A stretch of 64,000 bases of DNA from Tahibacter harae (GTDB lineage: Bacteria; Pseudomonadota; Gammaproteobacteria; Xanthomonadales; Rhodanobacteraceae), in contig NZ_JANFQO010000009.1 of the NCBI RefSeq assembly GCF_024437735.1, forward strand, positions 124,001 through 188,000. The letters run 5' to 3'. Below the pieces are notes generated by a model, which saw only the letters and a program-made list of their open reading frames with translations, did not search any database and had not been told where the DNA came from. Shown here in pieces: positions 27,856 through 37,134 of this stretch (the stretch's first letter is position 1; each line of letters starts with the position of its first letter). A program made the translations under genes and the position numbers.

Positions 27856-28577
27856 GCCAGCGCGTCCCGCAGGCTGAGGCGGCCTTCGAGCAGGCTGCGG
27901 CCCAGCACCACCCCGGCCAGTCCGGCCGCGCGCACGGCGCGCACATCGTCGAGATCGCGCACGCCGCCGGAAGCCTGGATGCGCAGCGCCGGCGCCAGCG
28001 CGCGCAGATAGGCGTACAGGGCGAGATTGGGACCGCTCAGCATGCCGTCGCGGTGGATGTCGGTACACAGCACGTGCACCGCGCCGGCAGCGGCGTAGCG
28101 CGGCGCGAGTTCGTCCAGGGTCGGCGCTTCGCTGTGGGTCCAGCCGGCGCTGGGCAGGCGCCAGGCGCCGCCCTCCTCGCGCGTGTCCAGCGCGATCACC
28201 AGGCGCTCGGGGCCGTAGCGGTCCAGCCAGGCGATCACCCGCCCGGGCTCGCGTATGGCCACGCTGCCCAGCACCACGCGCGCGACACCGGCGTCGAACA
28301 GACGCTGCAGATCGTCCTCGCCGCGCACGCCGCCGCCGGCCTGTACCTGCAGCGCCGTGCCGGCCAGGGCCTCGATCAGGCGGAAATTGGCCAGGGTGCC
28401 GCCGCGCGCGCCGTCGAGGTCGACCACGTGCAGCCACTGTGCGCCGGCCGCGGCGTAATCCAGAGCCAGGCGCAGCGGATCGACCTGGTAGCTGGTCTGC
28501 TGGGAATAATCACCCTGGCGCAGACGGACCACGTTGCCGTCGCGCAGGTCTATGGCGGGAATCAGGCTGAAGTTCAC
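27849..28577 (-). CDS. hisA: ProFAR isomerase
   Basis: 242-residue TIM barrel isomerase for step 4 of histidine synthesis, homologous to HisF. Catalytic Asp in [14 protein letters not shown] (residue 10) and the second in CTDIHRDGM; phosphate loops QAGGGVR and QASGGVRD. It overlaps hisH by 4 bp. Confidence 0.97.
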   Translation of the reverse strand: MNFSLIPAIDLRDGNVVRLRQGDYSQQTSYQVDPLRLALDYAAAGAQWLHVVDLDGARGGTLANFRLIEALAGTALQVQAGGGVRGEDDLQRLFDAGVARVVLGSVAIREPGRVIAWLDRYGPERLVIALDTREEGGAWRLPSAGWTHSEAPTLDELAPRYAAAGAVHVLCTDIHRDGMLSGPNLALYAYLRALAPALRIQASGGVRDLDDVRAVRAAGLAGVVLGRSLLEGRLSLRDALAC

Positions 28578-29167
28578 AGGCTCAGGAAATTCTGCAGGAG
28601 TAGCGCGCCGGCGGCGCCGGAGCGCTCCGGATGGAATTGCATGCCGTAGAAGTTATCTTTTTGCACAACCGCGGAAAAGCGCTGGCCGTGCTCGGCGGCC
28701 GCGAGGGTCCAGGGGCCGACGGGCGCGGCGTAGCTATGCACGAAATAGGCATGGGCGTCAGCGTCCAGGCCGCGCAGCAGGCGGTGCCCGCCGCTGTGCA
28801 GCAGCCGGTTCCAGCCCATGTGCGGCACGCGCAGGCCGGGTGCGGCGGCGAGTTTTTCCACCCGCGCCGGAATCACGCCCAGGCAGGTTTCGCCGCCTTC
28901 GCTGGAAGCGTCGAACAGCAGCTGCATGCCCAGGCACACGCCGAGCACCGGCTGGCCCAGCCCGCGCAGGGTTTCCACCAGCTCCAGCTCGCGCAGCCGC
29001 TGCATACCCGGGCCGGCCGCGCCCACGCCGGGCAGGATCACGTGACTGGCCGCACGCAGCTGCGCCGGCGTCGTCGCCAGCGGCGCATCCACGCCCAGGC
29101 GCTGCAGCGCGTAGCGCACCGAACCCAGATTGGTGCCGCCGGAATCCACCAGTACCGGGCAACTCAT
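28574..29167 (-). CDS. hisH: Imidazole glycerol phosphate synthase, glutamine amidotransferase subunit
   Basis: 197-residue class I glutaminase that feeds ammonia to HisF. The triad is Cys in [10 protein letters not shown] (about residue 79) with His and Glu in QFHPERSG near the end. The oxyanion strand ILPGVGA is present. The N-terminus reads [11 protein letters not shown] where many HisH have DYG-x-GNL, matching the xanthomonad form. Overlaps both neighbours by 4 bp. Confidence 0.96.
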   Translation of the reverse strand: MSCPVLVDSGGTNLGSVRYALQRLGVDAPLATTPAQLRAASHVILPGVGAAGPGMQRLRELELVETLRGLGQPVLGVCLGMQLLFDASSEGGETCLGVIPARVEKLAAAPGLRVPHMGWNRLLHSGGHRLLRGLDADAHAYFVHSYAAPVGPWTLAAAEHGQRFSAVVQKDNFYGMQFHPERSGAAGALLLQNFLSL

Positions 29168-30258
29168 AGCATCCCCTTGGTGCTGGGCAGCTCCGCGCCT
29201 TCGCGCCGCAGCGCCAGCCGCAGCGCGCGCGCGACCGCCTTGAAACAGCCCTCGACCATGTGATGGGCGTTGTCGCCGCGCACCGCCAGATGCAGGTTGG
29301 CGCCCAGGGTTTCGCACAGCGAACGGAAGAAATGCGGCACGAGTTCGGTGGGCAGTTCGCCCACGCGCTCGCGCGGGAAGCTGCCGTCGAAGACGAAATA
29401 CGGCCGGCCGGACAGATCCAGCGCGGCACGCGCCAGGCTCTCGTCCATGGGCAGGACGATCGCTGCGGCGGCCTCGGCCGGCTCCAGCGCGGCGCCGTAG
29501 CGGCCTATGCCGCGCTTGTCGCCCAGCGCCTGGCGCAGGGCCTGGCCCAGAGCCAGGGCGCAGTCTTCCACCGTGTGGTGTTCGTCGATATGCGTATCGC
29601 CGGCGCATTCCAGACTCAGGCCTATGCCGGCGTGCTTGGCGATCTGCTCCAGCATGTGATCGAAGAAGCCCAGGCCGGTGGCGATGGTCGCGGCGCCCGG
29701 CCGGTCCAGGTCCACGCGCACGCGGATGCGCGTCTCGCGCGTGACGCGCTCCACCTCGGCCCGCCGCGGCGCCTCGCACAGCACGCGCGCGATCTCGTCC
29801 CAGTCGTACAGGCCTTCGCCGAGCTGGAACCCGCGCACGCCGATGTTCGCGGCGAACTGCAGATCGGTGGCGCGGTCGCCGACCATGGCCGAGGCGCGCC
29901 GGCTCCAGCCGTCGTCGGCCAGATAGCTGTGCATCAGGCCGGTGCCGGGCTTGCGCGTGGGCAGGTTCTCGTGCGGGAAGCTGCGGTCGATCAGGGTGTC
30001 GGCAAAGCGTACCCCCTGGGACTCGAAAATCTGCAGCATCAGTTTGTGCGGCCCCCAGAACTGCGCCTCGGGAAAGCTGTCCGTGCCCAGGCCGTCCTGG
30101 TTGGTCACCATGACCAGTTCGTAGCCGGCTTCGCTGCAGCGGCGCAGCGCCGGAATCACGCCGGGCAGCAAGGCGAGCTTGTCGTAGGCGTCGATCTGCT
30201 GGTCCGGCGGTTCGGCGATCAGGGTGCCGTCGCGGTCGACAAAAAGGTATTTTTTCAT
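29164..30258 (-). CDS. hisB: Histidinol-phosphatase / imidazoleglycerol-phosphate dehydratase
   Basis: Bifunctional HisB of 364 residues. The N-terminal HAD phosphatase has FVDRDGTLI (residues 5-13, nucleophile Asp7) and [10 protein letters not shown]; the C-terminal IGP dehydratase (from about 170) has the metal-binding [22 protein letters not shown] and [10 protein letters not shown]. The two-domain form is typical of gammaproteobacteria. The start ATG overlaps the hisC stop by one base. Confidence 0.97.
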   Translation of the reverse strand: MKKYLFVDRDGTLIAEPPDQQIDAYDKLALLPGVIPALRRCSEAGYELVMVTNQDGLGTDSFPEAQFWGPHKLMLQIFESQGVRFADTLIDRSFPHENLPTRKPGTGLMHSYLADDGWSRRASAMVGDRATDLQFAANIGVRGFQLGEGLYDWDEIARVLCEAPRRAEVERVTRETRIRVRVDLDRPGAATIATGLGFFDHMLEQIAKHAGIGLSLECAGDTHIDEHHTVEDCALALGQALRQALGDKRGIGRYGAALEPAEAAAAIVLPMDESLARAALDLSGRPYFVFDGSFPRERVGELPTELVPHFFRSLCETLGANLHLAVRGDNAHHMVEGCFKAVARALRLALRREGAELPSTKGML

Positions 30259-31319
30259 CAGGCCGCCTCCGCCATGCCGCGCAGCAGCGCAAGCAGCTGC
30301 TGGTTCTCCTGCGGCGTGCCCACGCTGATGCGCAGGCAGTCGTGCAGGCCGGGATAGCGCGTCACATCGCGCACGACGATGCCGGCCGCCAGCAGCCGCG
30401 CATAGGTGCCTGCCGCGTCGCGCCAGCGCACGCAAAGAAAATTCGCCGCGCTGGGCAGCACTTCGCGCACCGCCGGCAATGCACTCAGCGCCGCGCGCAG
30501 CAGCTCGCGCTGCTGCAGCACGACGGCGATGCGTTCCCGCGTCTGCGCCAGCGCCGCCGGCTGCAGCACGGCCAGCGCCGCGTCCACGCTGGCCGTGGGC
30601 AGCGGATACGGCGGCATGATCCGGCGCAGCAGCTCGACGATCTCCGCGCCGGCCAGCAGCACGCCGACGCGCGCGCCGGCCAGGGCATGCGCCTTGGACA
30701 AGGTGCGCAGCACGACCAGGTTCTCGTGCCGCGCCAGCAACGTCGCGGCGCTGGGCGCGCCGGCGAATTCCAGATAGGCCTCGTCGACCACCAGCAGCGC
30801 GCGCCCGGCCAGCTCCGCCGCGAGTTCGTCGATCAGCGCCAGCGGCACCAGCGCGCCGCTGGGATTGTTCGGCGTGCAGACGAAGACCAGCTTTACCGCC
30901 GGGGTGAGCTGCGCGCGCAGCGCTGCCGCATCCAGGCCGAACTGCGCGTCCAGCGGCGCCTTGAGCACGGCCGCGCCCTGTACCGCCGCGGCGACGGCGT
31001 ACATGCCGAAGGTCGGCGGCGAAATCAGGATGGCGTCCTCACCGGCGCGGCAGAATGCGCGCAGCAGCAGGTCTATGGCCTCGTCGCTGCCGCGGCCCAT
31101 CAGCAGCTGCGCCGGCTCCACACCGTACAGCGCGGCCAGGGCTGCACGCAGCCGCGGCGGCTGCGGATCGGGATAGCGGTTCAGTTCCAGCTCCGCCGCC
31201 GGCGCCCACGGCGATTCGTTGGCGTTCAGAAGCACCTGGCCGCCGCTGGCTTCCATGCGCGCGGAGGAATACGGGGTCAGCGCGCGGATCTCCGCGCGCG
31301 CCAGTGCAAGCACGCTCAT
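30258..31319 (-). CDS. hisC: Histidinol-phosphate aminotransferase
   Basis: 353-residue class II PLP aminotransferase for step 7. It shows NANESPWAP near the N-terminus, CTPNNPSG, the Asp of VVDEAYLEF, and the Schiff-base Lys in [16 protein letters not shown]. The ATG overlaps the hisD stop by 4 bp. Confidence 0.97.
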   Translation of the reverse strand: MSVLALARAEIRALTPYSSARMEASGGQVLLNANESPWAPAAELELNRYPDPQPPRLRAALAALYGVEPAQLLMGRGSDEAIDLLLRAFCRAGEDAILISPPTFGMYAVAAAVQGAAVLKAPLDAQFGLDAAALRAQLTPAVKLVFVCTPNNPSGALVPLALIDELAAELAGRALLVVDEAYLEFAGAPSAATLLARHENLVVLRTLSKAHALAGARVGVLLAGAEIVELLRRIMPPYPLPTASVDAALAVLQPAALAQTRERIAVVLQQRELLRAALSALPAVREVLPSAANFLCVRWRDAAGTYARLLAAGIVVRDVTRYPGLHDCLRISVGTPQENQQLLALLRGMAEAA

Positions 31320-32626
31320 GCCGCTTTCTCCGCCAGCTTTTCCAGGCGCAGGCCGACCGCGCGCTCGTGCGCGTGCAGCTGTTCGGCCCGGGCCAGGGTC
31401 TGCGCACAGGGGCCGATGCCGCGCAGGCCGGCGGGACTGAGTTCCTGCACCGTCACCTGCTTGACGAAACTGGCCACGGACACGCCGCTCCAGGCGCGTG
31501 CATAGCCGTAGGTCGGCAGCACGTGATTGGTGCCGCTGCAGTAGTCGCCGACGGCTTCGGGCGACCAGGCGCCGAGGAAGACCGAGCCGGCGTTGCTTAC
31601 ACCGTCCAGCCAGGACCTGGCGTTTTCCACATTGAGAATAAGGTGCTCGGGCGCGTAGGCATTGCTGAGTTCCAGCGCCTGGGCCAGGTCCGCCGTCTGG
31701 ATCAGGCGGCTGTGCGCCAGCGCCTGGCGCGCCAGCGCAGCCCGCGGCAGCACGCCGAGCTGGCGTTCCAGCGCCGCCTCCACCGCGGCGATCAGCGCGG
31801 CCGAAGGCGTCAGCAGCAGGGCCTGGGAATCGCTGCCGTGTTCGGCCTGGGACAGCAGATCGGCGGCGACGAAGTCCGCGTCCGCGGCGGCATCGGCGAT
31901 AACCAGCACTTCGGACGGCCCGGCCGGCAGGTCGATGGCCGCACCGTGGGCGTCGGCGGCGACCTGGCGCTTGGCCTCGGTCACCCAGGCATTGCCCGGG
32001 CCGAACAGCTTGTCGCAGCGCGGCACCGATTCGCTGCCGTAGGCCATGGCCGCGATGGCCTGGGCGCCGCCGAGCTTGAATACCCGGTCCACGCCGCAGA
32101 GCTTCGCCGCATACAAGACCACGGGATCGCATTCGCCGCGGGCATTCGCCGGCGTGCACATGATGACCTCGGCACAGCCGGCCAATCGCGCCGGCACCGC
32201 CAGCATCAGCACGGTCGAGGGCAGCGGCGCCGTGCCCGCGGGCACATACAGGCCGACCCGCTGCAACGGCCGCAGCACGCGCTCGCAGACCACGCCGGGC
32301 GCGGTCTCCAGACGCAGCGGTGCCGGCGCGCCGGCACGGTGGAAGGCGGCGATGCGATCGCGCGCGTCGGCGATCGCCGCGCGCAGTTGCGCGCCGACCT
32401 GCGGTTCGGCCGCGGCGAATTCCTCGGCGCTGACTTGCAGCGAAGCCAGTTCGCAGCCGTCGTAGCGCCGCGTCAGCGCGCGCAGCGTGGCGTCGCCGTC
32501 GGCACGCACCTGGGCGATCAGCCGGCTCACGCCGGCGACCAGTTCCTCGGACTGCGACTGCGCCGGCCGCGCCAGCGCGGCGGCGCGGCCGGCCGCGTCC
32601 AGTTCGTTCCATACCAGCCACTTCAT
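31316..32626 (-). CDS. hisD: Histidinol dehydrogenase
   Basis: 436-residue zinc enzyme that makes the last two NAD-dependent oxidations to histidine. Signature segments are [45 protein letters not shown] and the catalytic/zinc region [11 protein letters not shown] and APEHLIL with the late TNHVLPT and [10 protein letters not shown]. Overlaps hisG by 4 bp and hisC by 4 bp. Confidence 0.97.
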   Translation of the reverse strand: MKWLVWNELDAAGRAAALARPAQSQSEELVAGVSRLIAQVRADGDATLRALTRRYDGCELASLQVSAEEFAAAEPQVGAQLRAAIADARDRIAAFHRAGAPAPLRLETAPGVVCERVLRPLQRVGLYVPAGTAPLPSTVLMLAVPARLAGCAEVIMCTPANARGECDPVVLYAAKLCGVDRVFKLGGAQAIAAMAYGSESVPRCDKLFGPGNAWVTEAKRQVAADAHGAAIDLPAGPSEVLVIADAAADADFVAADLLSQAEHGSDSQALLLTPSAALIAAVEAALERQLGVLPRAALARQALAHSRLIQTADLAQALELSNAYAPEHLILNVENARSWLDGVSNAGSVFLGAWSPEAVGDYCSGTNHVLPTYGYARAWSGVSVASFVKQVTVQELSPAGLRGIGPCAQTLARAEQLHAHERAVGLRLEKLAEKAA

Positions 32627-33522
32627 GCGAGCATCTTCTCCACGGGCAATACCAGCATGCGGCGGGCGCCGGCGCGGCGCATGTCTTCCAGGTGCTGCCA
32701 GGTGATGGCGCCGTGGCAGACCGCCTGCAGTGCGACCTCGTCGCTGCTGCCTTCGATGCTGGTGATGGTCGGCTGCTGCCCCGGCGGCAGCAGGCGGGTG
32801 ACGCCGGCCAGCGCCGCGCGCGTGGTCTGCAGCAGCACCAGCTTGGATTCGCGCACCTGGATCACGCCCTCGATGCGGCGCAGCAGCAGGTCGCGCAATT
32901 CGCCGCGCTCGTCCTGCGGCGCCTGCAATGCGCCGGCGAGCACGGCTTCGCTGTCGAGGATGCCGGCGACTTCGCGCAGCTGATTGGCCTGCAAGGTGGC
33001 GCCGCTGGAAACCAGGTCGCAGATGGCATCGGCCGTGCCCAGCTTGGGCGCAATCTCCACCGAGCCGGACAGCACCACGACCTTGGCTTCCACGCCCGCC
33101 GCGGCCAGCCATTGCCGCGTCAGCGCCGGGTACGTGGTCGCAATGCGCAGACCGCCCAATGTGCCCGGGCCGGCGTAGTCCAGCTCCTGCGGCAGGGCGA
33201 TGGAAAGGCGGCAGCGGCCGAAGCCCAGCGGCAGGATCTCGCCGAACAGCGCGCTTTCGCCGCTCGCCGCGGCCGCGGCCTGCTGCTCGGCCAATACGTT
33301 GCGGCCGACTATGCCCAGATCGCAGACGCCGTCGGCGATCAGCCCGGGAATATCGTCGTCGCGCACCAGCAGAAGATCTATGGCCAGGCTTTCGCCGAAG
33401 CAGAAAAGTTTGTCGCGGCTCTGGCGGAACTTGAGGCCGCAGCGGGCGAGCAGATCCTGCGAGTGTTCCGACAGGCGGCCGGATTTCTGCACCGCCACAC
33501 GCAGGCGATCACGCGGCTTCAT
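32623..33522 (-). CDS. hisG: ATP phosphoribosyltransferase, long form
   Basis: First committed step of histidine synthesis (ATP + PRPP). The 299-residue length is the long hexameric form with its own C-terminal ACT-like domain (about 225-299), so feedback inhibition by histidine needs no HisZ. It starts [27 protein letters not shown] and the PRPP loop [16 protein letters not shown] are visible. Overlaps the TrpR-like gene upstream by 4 bp. Confidence 0.96.
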   Translation of the reverse strand: MKPRDRLRVAVQKSGRLSEHSQDLLARCGLKFRQSRDKLFCFGESLAIDLLLVRDDDIPGLIADGVCDLGIVGRNVLAEQQAAAAASGESALFGEILPLGFGRCRLSIALPQELDYAGPGTLGGLRIATTYPALTRQWLAAAGVEAKVVVLSGSVEIAPKLGTADAICDLVSSGATLQANQLREVAGILDSEAVLAGALQAPQDERGELRDLLLRRIEGVIQVRESKLVLLQTTRAALAGVTRLLPPGQQPTITSIEGSSDEVALQAVCHGAITWQHLEDMRRAGARRMLVLPVEKMLA

Positions 33523-33920
33523 GATTTGTCTCCGCCGCGGCGCGCAGCCTGCGCGGCGGTCTTGGTCAGGGGGCTGGGCATGCCGCTGCGCCGGCGCGGC
33601 GGCCGCGGCAGCGGCGGCAGGGCTTCGTGGGCGACCACGGCGAGATAGCCGCCGTTGCCCTGCTGCAGGAAGCGCGCGACGCGGCCTATGGTGGTGACGC
33701 TGACGGAAGTGCGGTCGTGGATCTCGCGGTAGGCGTAGCCGGCGAGCAAGTAAGGCACCACGCGCCAGCGGTCGACCAGGGCCTCCAGCTCGGCCGGCGT
33801 GCACAGGTCGCGCAGGAAAGCCAGCATCTCGGCCGGCGTATCCAGCGAAAGCAGTGCCCGGCACAGACTTTCGTCCGCCGGCACCGGGGTGTTCTCAGGC
33901 TCCAGGAAACGTCGCTTCAT
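33519..33920 (-). CDS. TrpR/YerC-family transcriptional regulator heading the his operon
   Basis: 133-residue DNA-binding protein. Residues 20-95 form an all-helical TrpR-like core: MLAFLRDLCTPAELEALVDRW, then the helix-turn-helix YREIHDRTSVSVTTIGRVAR, then FLQQGNGGYLAVV, closely parallel to TrpR. The C-terminal 30 residues are basic and Pro-rich. As the first gene of the operon, overlapping hisG by 4 bp (ATGA), it probably acts as an autoregulated, histidine-responsive repressor; this is inference from family and position. A palindromic element begins 6 bp before its ATG, so no normal SD exists and a leaderless transcript is possible. I recall a TrpR-family 'HisR' being proposed for some Xanthomonadales, which would agree. 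Confidence 0.87.
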   Translation of the reverse strand: MKRRFLEPENTPVPADESLCRALLSLDTPAEMLAFLRDLCTPAELEALVDRWRVVPYLLAGYAYREIHDRTSVSVTTIGRVARFLQQGNGGYLAVVAHEALPPLPRPPRRRSGMPSPLTKTAAQAARRGGDKS

Positions 33921-33926
33921 GGCTCA

Positions 33927-33950
33927 ATGTAATAACGCATTAGAACAATG
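33927..33950. promoter_or_regulatory. Candidate operator of the his operon (shared with hisS)
   Basis: Plus strand ATGTAATAAC-GCATT-AGAACAATG. The central 20 bp (33928-33947) are an imperfect palindrome, TGTAATAACG / CATTAGAACA, with 7 of 10 pairs. The same element with 19 of 24 identical positions and no gaps lies upstream of hisS at 44151-44174. On the minus strand it contains TATTAC 8 bp from the ATG, so it may overlap the -10 of a leaderless promoter. Confidence 0.65.
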
Positions 33951-35002
33951 GCGAAAGCGTAACGCAGTGGTGGTGGGGATGTAAACGGGTTGTTTGGGAT
34001 TCACGGTTCGTGGTCCTAGGCGCCGGATTGGGGCTCCCGCAGCCGGAGGCAGGGCCGTATGAGCTGGAGACCAGGAATCGGGAGTTGGCCGGCAAAACAG
34101 CGCCAGCGGGGATATGCGGCCGACTCTGCAGGCACATTCGCCTGCTTGTTCACCACATTGTCGCGAGGACACCGGCACCCTCTACCCAGTATTCGCCTTC
34201 GTCATGTTCTGCATCGGCGGGAAGGGGGCGTGAAGAGATGTATTGGACGCGCTTTGCGGTCAAACTTCCTGTGGATCGGCAAGCGCGGGCTGAGGCGAAA
34301 ACCCTTGCGGCAAGGGGGTTTCGGCGTCGCCCCCTCACCGCGGCCCTCTCCCCCAAGCGAGCTTGGGGGAGAGGGAGCAAAGCAGTTCGGAGCGGTGGGC
34401 AATGGCTTTCATTGTATTTTCTATGAAATTTTCAACAAACGAGGCGTCGGCGAAAGACGAATTCTTCCCGGATCCACGCATCGTCCGGACCGATCGCCGG
34501 TCGGGCACGGCACCCACAGCGATATCTGCCAATCAGGTATCGCGGCAACCCTGACCCCGTTCCCGCGTTGCGCCACCCTTCCCGCTGCGCACCTTTCCCG
34601 CTACATCGCCCGCCCCCGCAGCAACACCTTGCCAGCTCCAACAACGAAACAGATACTTACCGCAAGTTTCTCAGTAGGTTTACGCCAAACCGCCCGAAGT
34701 AATTGGCCGTACAGAAAAAAGCAGATCGCAACAGCGCCGGCTCCAATGGACTGTCGTGCGTCTGCTCCGTCAGTCCCGGCGGCCGATCGCCGGCACTGCG
34801 GCGCTACGGCCCGATACTTGCTGGCGATCCGAGCGCCGCCGGGTTGTCGAAGGACAGCCTGACGGCGCGGTCCAGGGACGGATCGCCCGGGAGCCGGTCG
34901 CGCCAGCGATGGTTTCCCGGTCAGGCGCGCAAGCACGGCTTGCGCCGTTCGGTTGGAGACCGGTCCGCCGTTTCTCCAGCCAGCCGTCAGGGGAGCCGAT
35001 GG
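33951..35002. other. Gene-free region between the his operon and a cyclase gene
   Basis: About 1 kb without a supported gene. Near 33990-34040 lie relics of the 7-bp repeat, C-rich on the his-operon sense strand. At 34331-34440 there is part of the composite repeat: CCCCCTCACC, the hairpin, and a downstream piece (TTTTCAACAAACGAGGCGTC, then GGCGAAAGACGAATTC) that resembles the core of the full copies. The block 34390-34440 is A/T-rich. No riboswitch or RNA gene was recognised in 34450-35002. Confidence 0.5.
34344..34375. repeat. CCCTCTCCCC hairpin repeat in a partial foldback element
   Basis: CCCTCTCCCCCAAGC, two bases, then the exact complement. The preceding GCCCCCTCACC at about 34329-34339 is the flank seen in the full foldback elements, so this is a truncated or diverged copy. 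Confidence 0.8.
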
Positions 35003-36829
35003 GTGGTGCAAGCGCTGCTACGTCTGCTGATACGGGCCGGCCTGCTGCTCGGGCTGCTGGCCTGCGCCTCCTGGGCGGCCGCCACGCCGCCAGTACTGGA
35101 CCTCACCGCCGGCCAGACCCGTGCGCCGCTGAACGCGGTCACCCGCTATGCGGTGGACTCCGGCGACGATGCCGCCGCCATGTTCGCCCGCGCCGAAGCC
35201 GGCGGCTTCCAGCCGCTGCCGGCGGACAGTACCGCCTTCGGCTTCGTCGATCAGGCGCACTGGTTCTACGCCCGCGTCGCCAATGCCAACCACGCCGACA
35301 CGCGCTGGCTGCTGGTGCTGGAATACGCCCTGCTCGACTACGTCGATCTCTACGTGCGCCAGGCCGACGGCAGCATCCAGCATCTGCAGTCCGGCGACCG
35401 CCGCCCCTTCACCCTGCGCGGCGTGGCTTATCGCCATCCCAATTTCTGGCTGCAGATCCAGCCCGGCCAACCGCTGGAGCTGCTGCTGCGCGTGCAGAGC
35501 GAAAGCTCCATGCAGGTGCCGCTGGTGCTGTACACGCCCGGCGCCTTCATCGAGCTGGCGCGCGACGCCCAGCTGGGCATGGGCGTTTACTACGGCATCC
35601 TGCTGGCGCTGCTTTTCTACAATCTGATCCTGTTCTTCTCCCTGCGCGACCGCTCGCATTTTCTCTACAGCCTGCACGTGCTCGGCTTCGGTCTGGTGCT
35701 GTTCTGCCTCAACGGCCTGGCCTTTGAATATTTCTGGCCGCAGCGCACCTGGCTGGCCAACGCGGCGGTGCCGCTGTCCATGGCCTTTGCCATGCTGGCC
35801 ATGCTGCTGTTCGCGCGCGATTTCCTCGAACTGCCGCGGCGTGCGCCGCTGGCCAACCGCCTGCTGCTGGGACTGATCGGCGTACATGCGCTGATGCTGC
35901 TGGCCAGCCCGCTGCTGGGCTACCGCAGCGCGGTGATGACAGGCACGGCACTGGTCTTCCCCGGCGTGCTGGGCGTGATCGCCGCGGCCTTCCTGGTGGC
36001 GCGGCGCGGCTTCCGTCCGGCGCTGCTGTTCCTGTTCGCCTGGGCCATGCTGCTGGGCGGCACGGCGGTGTATGCCCTGGTTTCCTTCGGCCTGCTGCCC
36101 AAGACCTTCGCCACCGAATACGGCATGCAGGTGGGTTCGGCAGCGGAAATGATCTTCCTCTCCTTCGCCCTGGCCTACCGCTGGGCCGCCCTGCGGCGCG
36201 AAAACGAGCGCATCGCCCAGGAGGCCGCCGAGCAGTTGGAACAGCGGGTGGAGGAACGCACGCGCGAACTCTCCAGCGCACTGGAGCAACTGGGCGAGGC
36301 GCATGCGCGCCTGCGCGAGCACAGCGCCCGCGACGGCCTCACCGGCGTCTTCAACCGGCGCCATTTCGAGCAGAACTTCGCTCCGCTGCTGGCCCAGTGC
36401 CAGGCCACGCAGCGGCCGTTCTCGCTGCTGCTGGCCGATCTGGACCACTTCAAGCGGGTCAACGACGAACACGGCCATCTCACCGGCGACGACTGCCTGC
36501 GCGCGATCGCCGCCACCCTGCAGCACTGCGCCGGCGAGGCGGCCTGCGTCGCCCGCTTCGGCGGCGAGGAGTTCGCCGTGCTGTTGCCCGGCGTGGACGA
36601 ACTCGGTGCGCGCCGCACCGCCGAGGCAATACGCCAGCGCATCGCCGCCCAGGTATTCGCGCTGGAGGACGGTACGCGCCTGCACCTGACCGTGAGCATA
36701 GGCATAGCCAGCGACAGCACCGGTGCCGTCACCGAGCCCGCCGCCCTGCTGCGGCGCGCCGACGATGCGCTGTACGAGGCCAAGCGCAACGGCCGCAACC
36801 GCGTGGTACAGGGCACGGCGGCGGCCTAG
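35003..36829 (+). CDS. Membrane diguanylate cyclase, 7TMR-DISM type
   Basis: 608-residue inner-membrane sensor that makes c-di-GMP. A signal peptide (ALLRLLIRAGLLLGLLA) is followed by a periplasmic 7TMR-DISM extracellular domain (about 30-170, including HWFYARVANAN and LEYALLDYVDLYV), seven membrane helices (about 190-385), a coiled coil (390-430) and a GGDEF domain (SARDGLTGVFNRRHFEQ; RFGGEEFAVLL about residue 518). The RxxD I-site is absent (GEAA at that position), unlike the GAF cyclase in this window, so no product inhibition through it. The start is the GTG at 35003, 7 bp after GGGGAG; the frame is open upstream but has no signal peptide there. The periplasmic domain probably binds a carbohydrate or similar ligand. 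Confidence 0.92.
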   Translation: MVQALLRLLIRAGLLLGLLACASWAAATPPVLDLTAGQTRAPLNAVTRYAVDSGDDAAAMFARAEAGGFQPLPADSTAFGFVDQAHWFYARVANANHADTRWLLVLEYALLDYVDLYVRQADGSIQHLQSGDRRPFTLRGVAYRHPNFWLQIQPGQPLELLLRVQSESSMQVPLVLYTPGAFIELARDAQLGMGVYYGILLALLFYNLILFFSLRDRSHFLYSLHVLGFGLVLFCLNGLAFEYFWPQRTWLANAAVPLSMAFAMLAMLLFARDFLELPRRAPLANRLLLGLIGVHALMLLASPLLGYRSAVMTGTALVFPGVLGVIAAAFLVARRGFRPALLFLFAWAMLLGGTAVYALVSFGLLPKTFATEYGMQVGSAAEMIFLSFALAYRWAALRRENERIAQEAAEQLEQRVEERTRELSSALEQLGEAHARLREHSARDGLTGVFNRRHFEQNFAPLLAQCQATQRPFSLLLADLDHFKRVNDEHGHLTGDDCLRAIAATLQHCAGEAACVARFGGEEFAVLLPGVDELGARRTAEAIRQRIAAQVFALEDGTRLHLTVSIGIASDSTGAVTEPAALLRRADDALYEAKRNGRNRVVQGTAAA

Positions 36830-37134
36830 GCCGCGCCGGAAGCGGATGCGATCCTGCACCGCCCGGGCTCCGCTCGCGGGCCGGCGGCGTAGCGGCCGCC
36901 AGGCGAGGAATACCCGGTTCCGCGCTGCTTTTCACGGCCCAGACGGCACATGAGCGCAGCTGCGGCGACCGTAACCCGCAGCAGACACCGTACCGGAACG
37001 TATCCATCCGGCCAGGCAAAACAGCGAAACTTTGTGACTTGCGTCACATATTGTTGCAGTGCGCCAACGCGCACGCGGCGCAACAAGCTTCTACGATCCT
37101 CGGCTGGCCCGATTCCGGGGAGGGAATGGCAGTA
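36830..37134. other. Promoter region of the M14 peptidase gene
   Basis: No gene fits. Apart from the Clp-type site at 37033-37048 the gap contains GC-rich sequence rising to A/T-rich around 37020-37055 (ACTTTGTG, CATATTGTTGC), which suits a promoter just downstream of the site. Confidence 0.5.
37033..37048. promoter_or_regulatory. Perfect Crp/Clp-type binding site
   Basis: TGTGACTTGCGTCACA: both half-sites TGTGA and TCACA are perfect with the standard 6-bp spacing. It lies 86 bp before the M14 peptidase start. In Xanthomonadales the Crp homologue Clp binds this consensus, activates genes of secreted enzymes, and is released from DNA by c-di-GMP. Confidence 0.72.

Noticed and set aside
33940-34137. 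A possible histidine leader peptide: four His codons in five (HPHHHC) on the minus strand upstream of the his operon, with the stop inside the operator
   Set aside because: No ATG, GTG or TTG lies within a leader-sized distance in this frame, and no attenuator hairpin with T-run follows. The His codons come from a short CCACCACCAC tract and look accidental.
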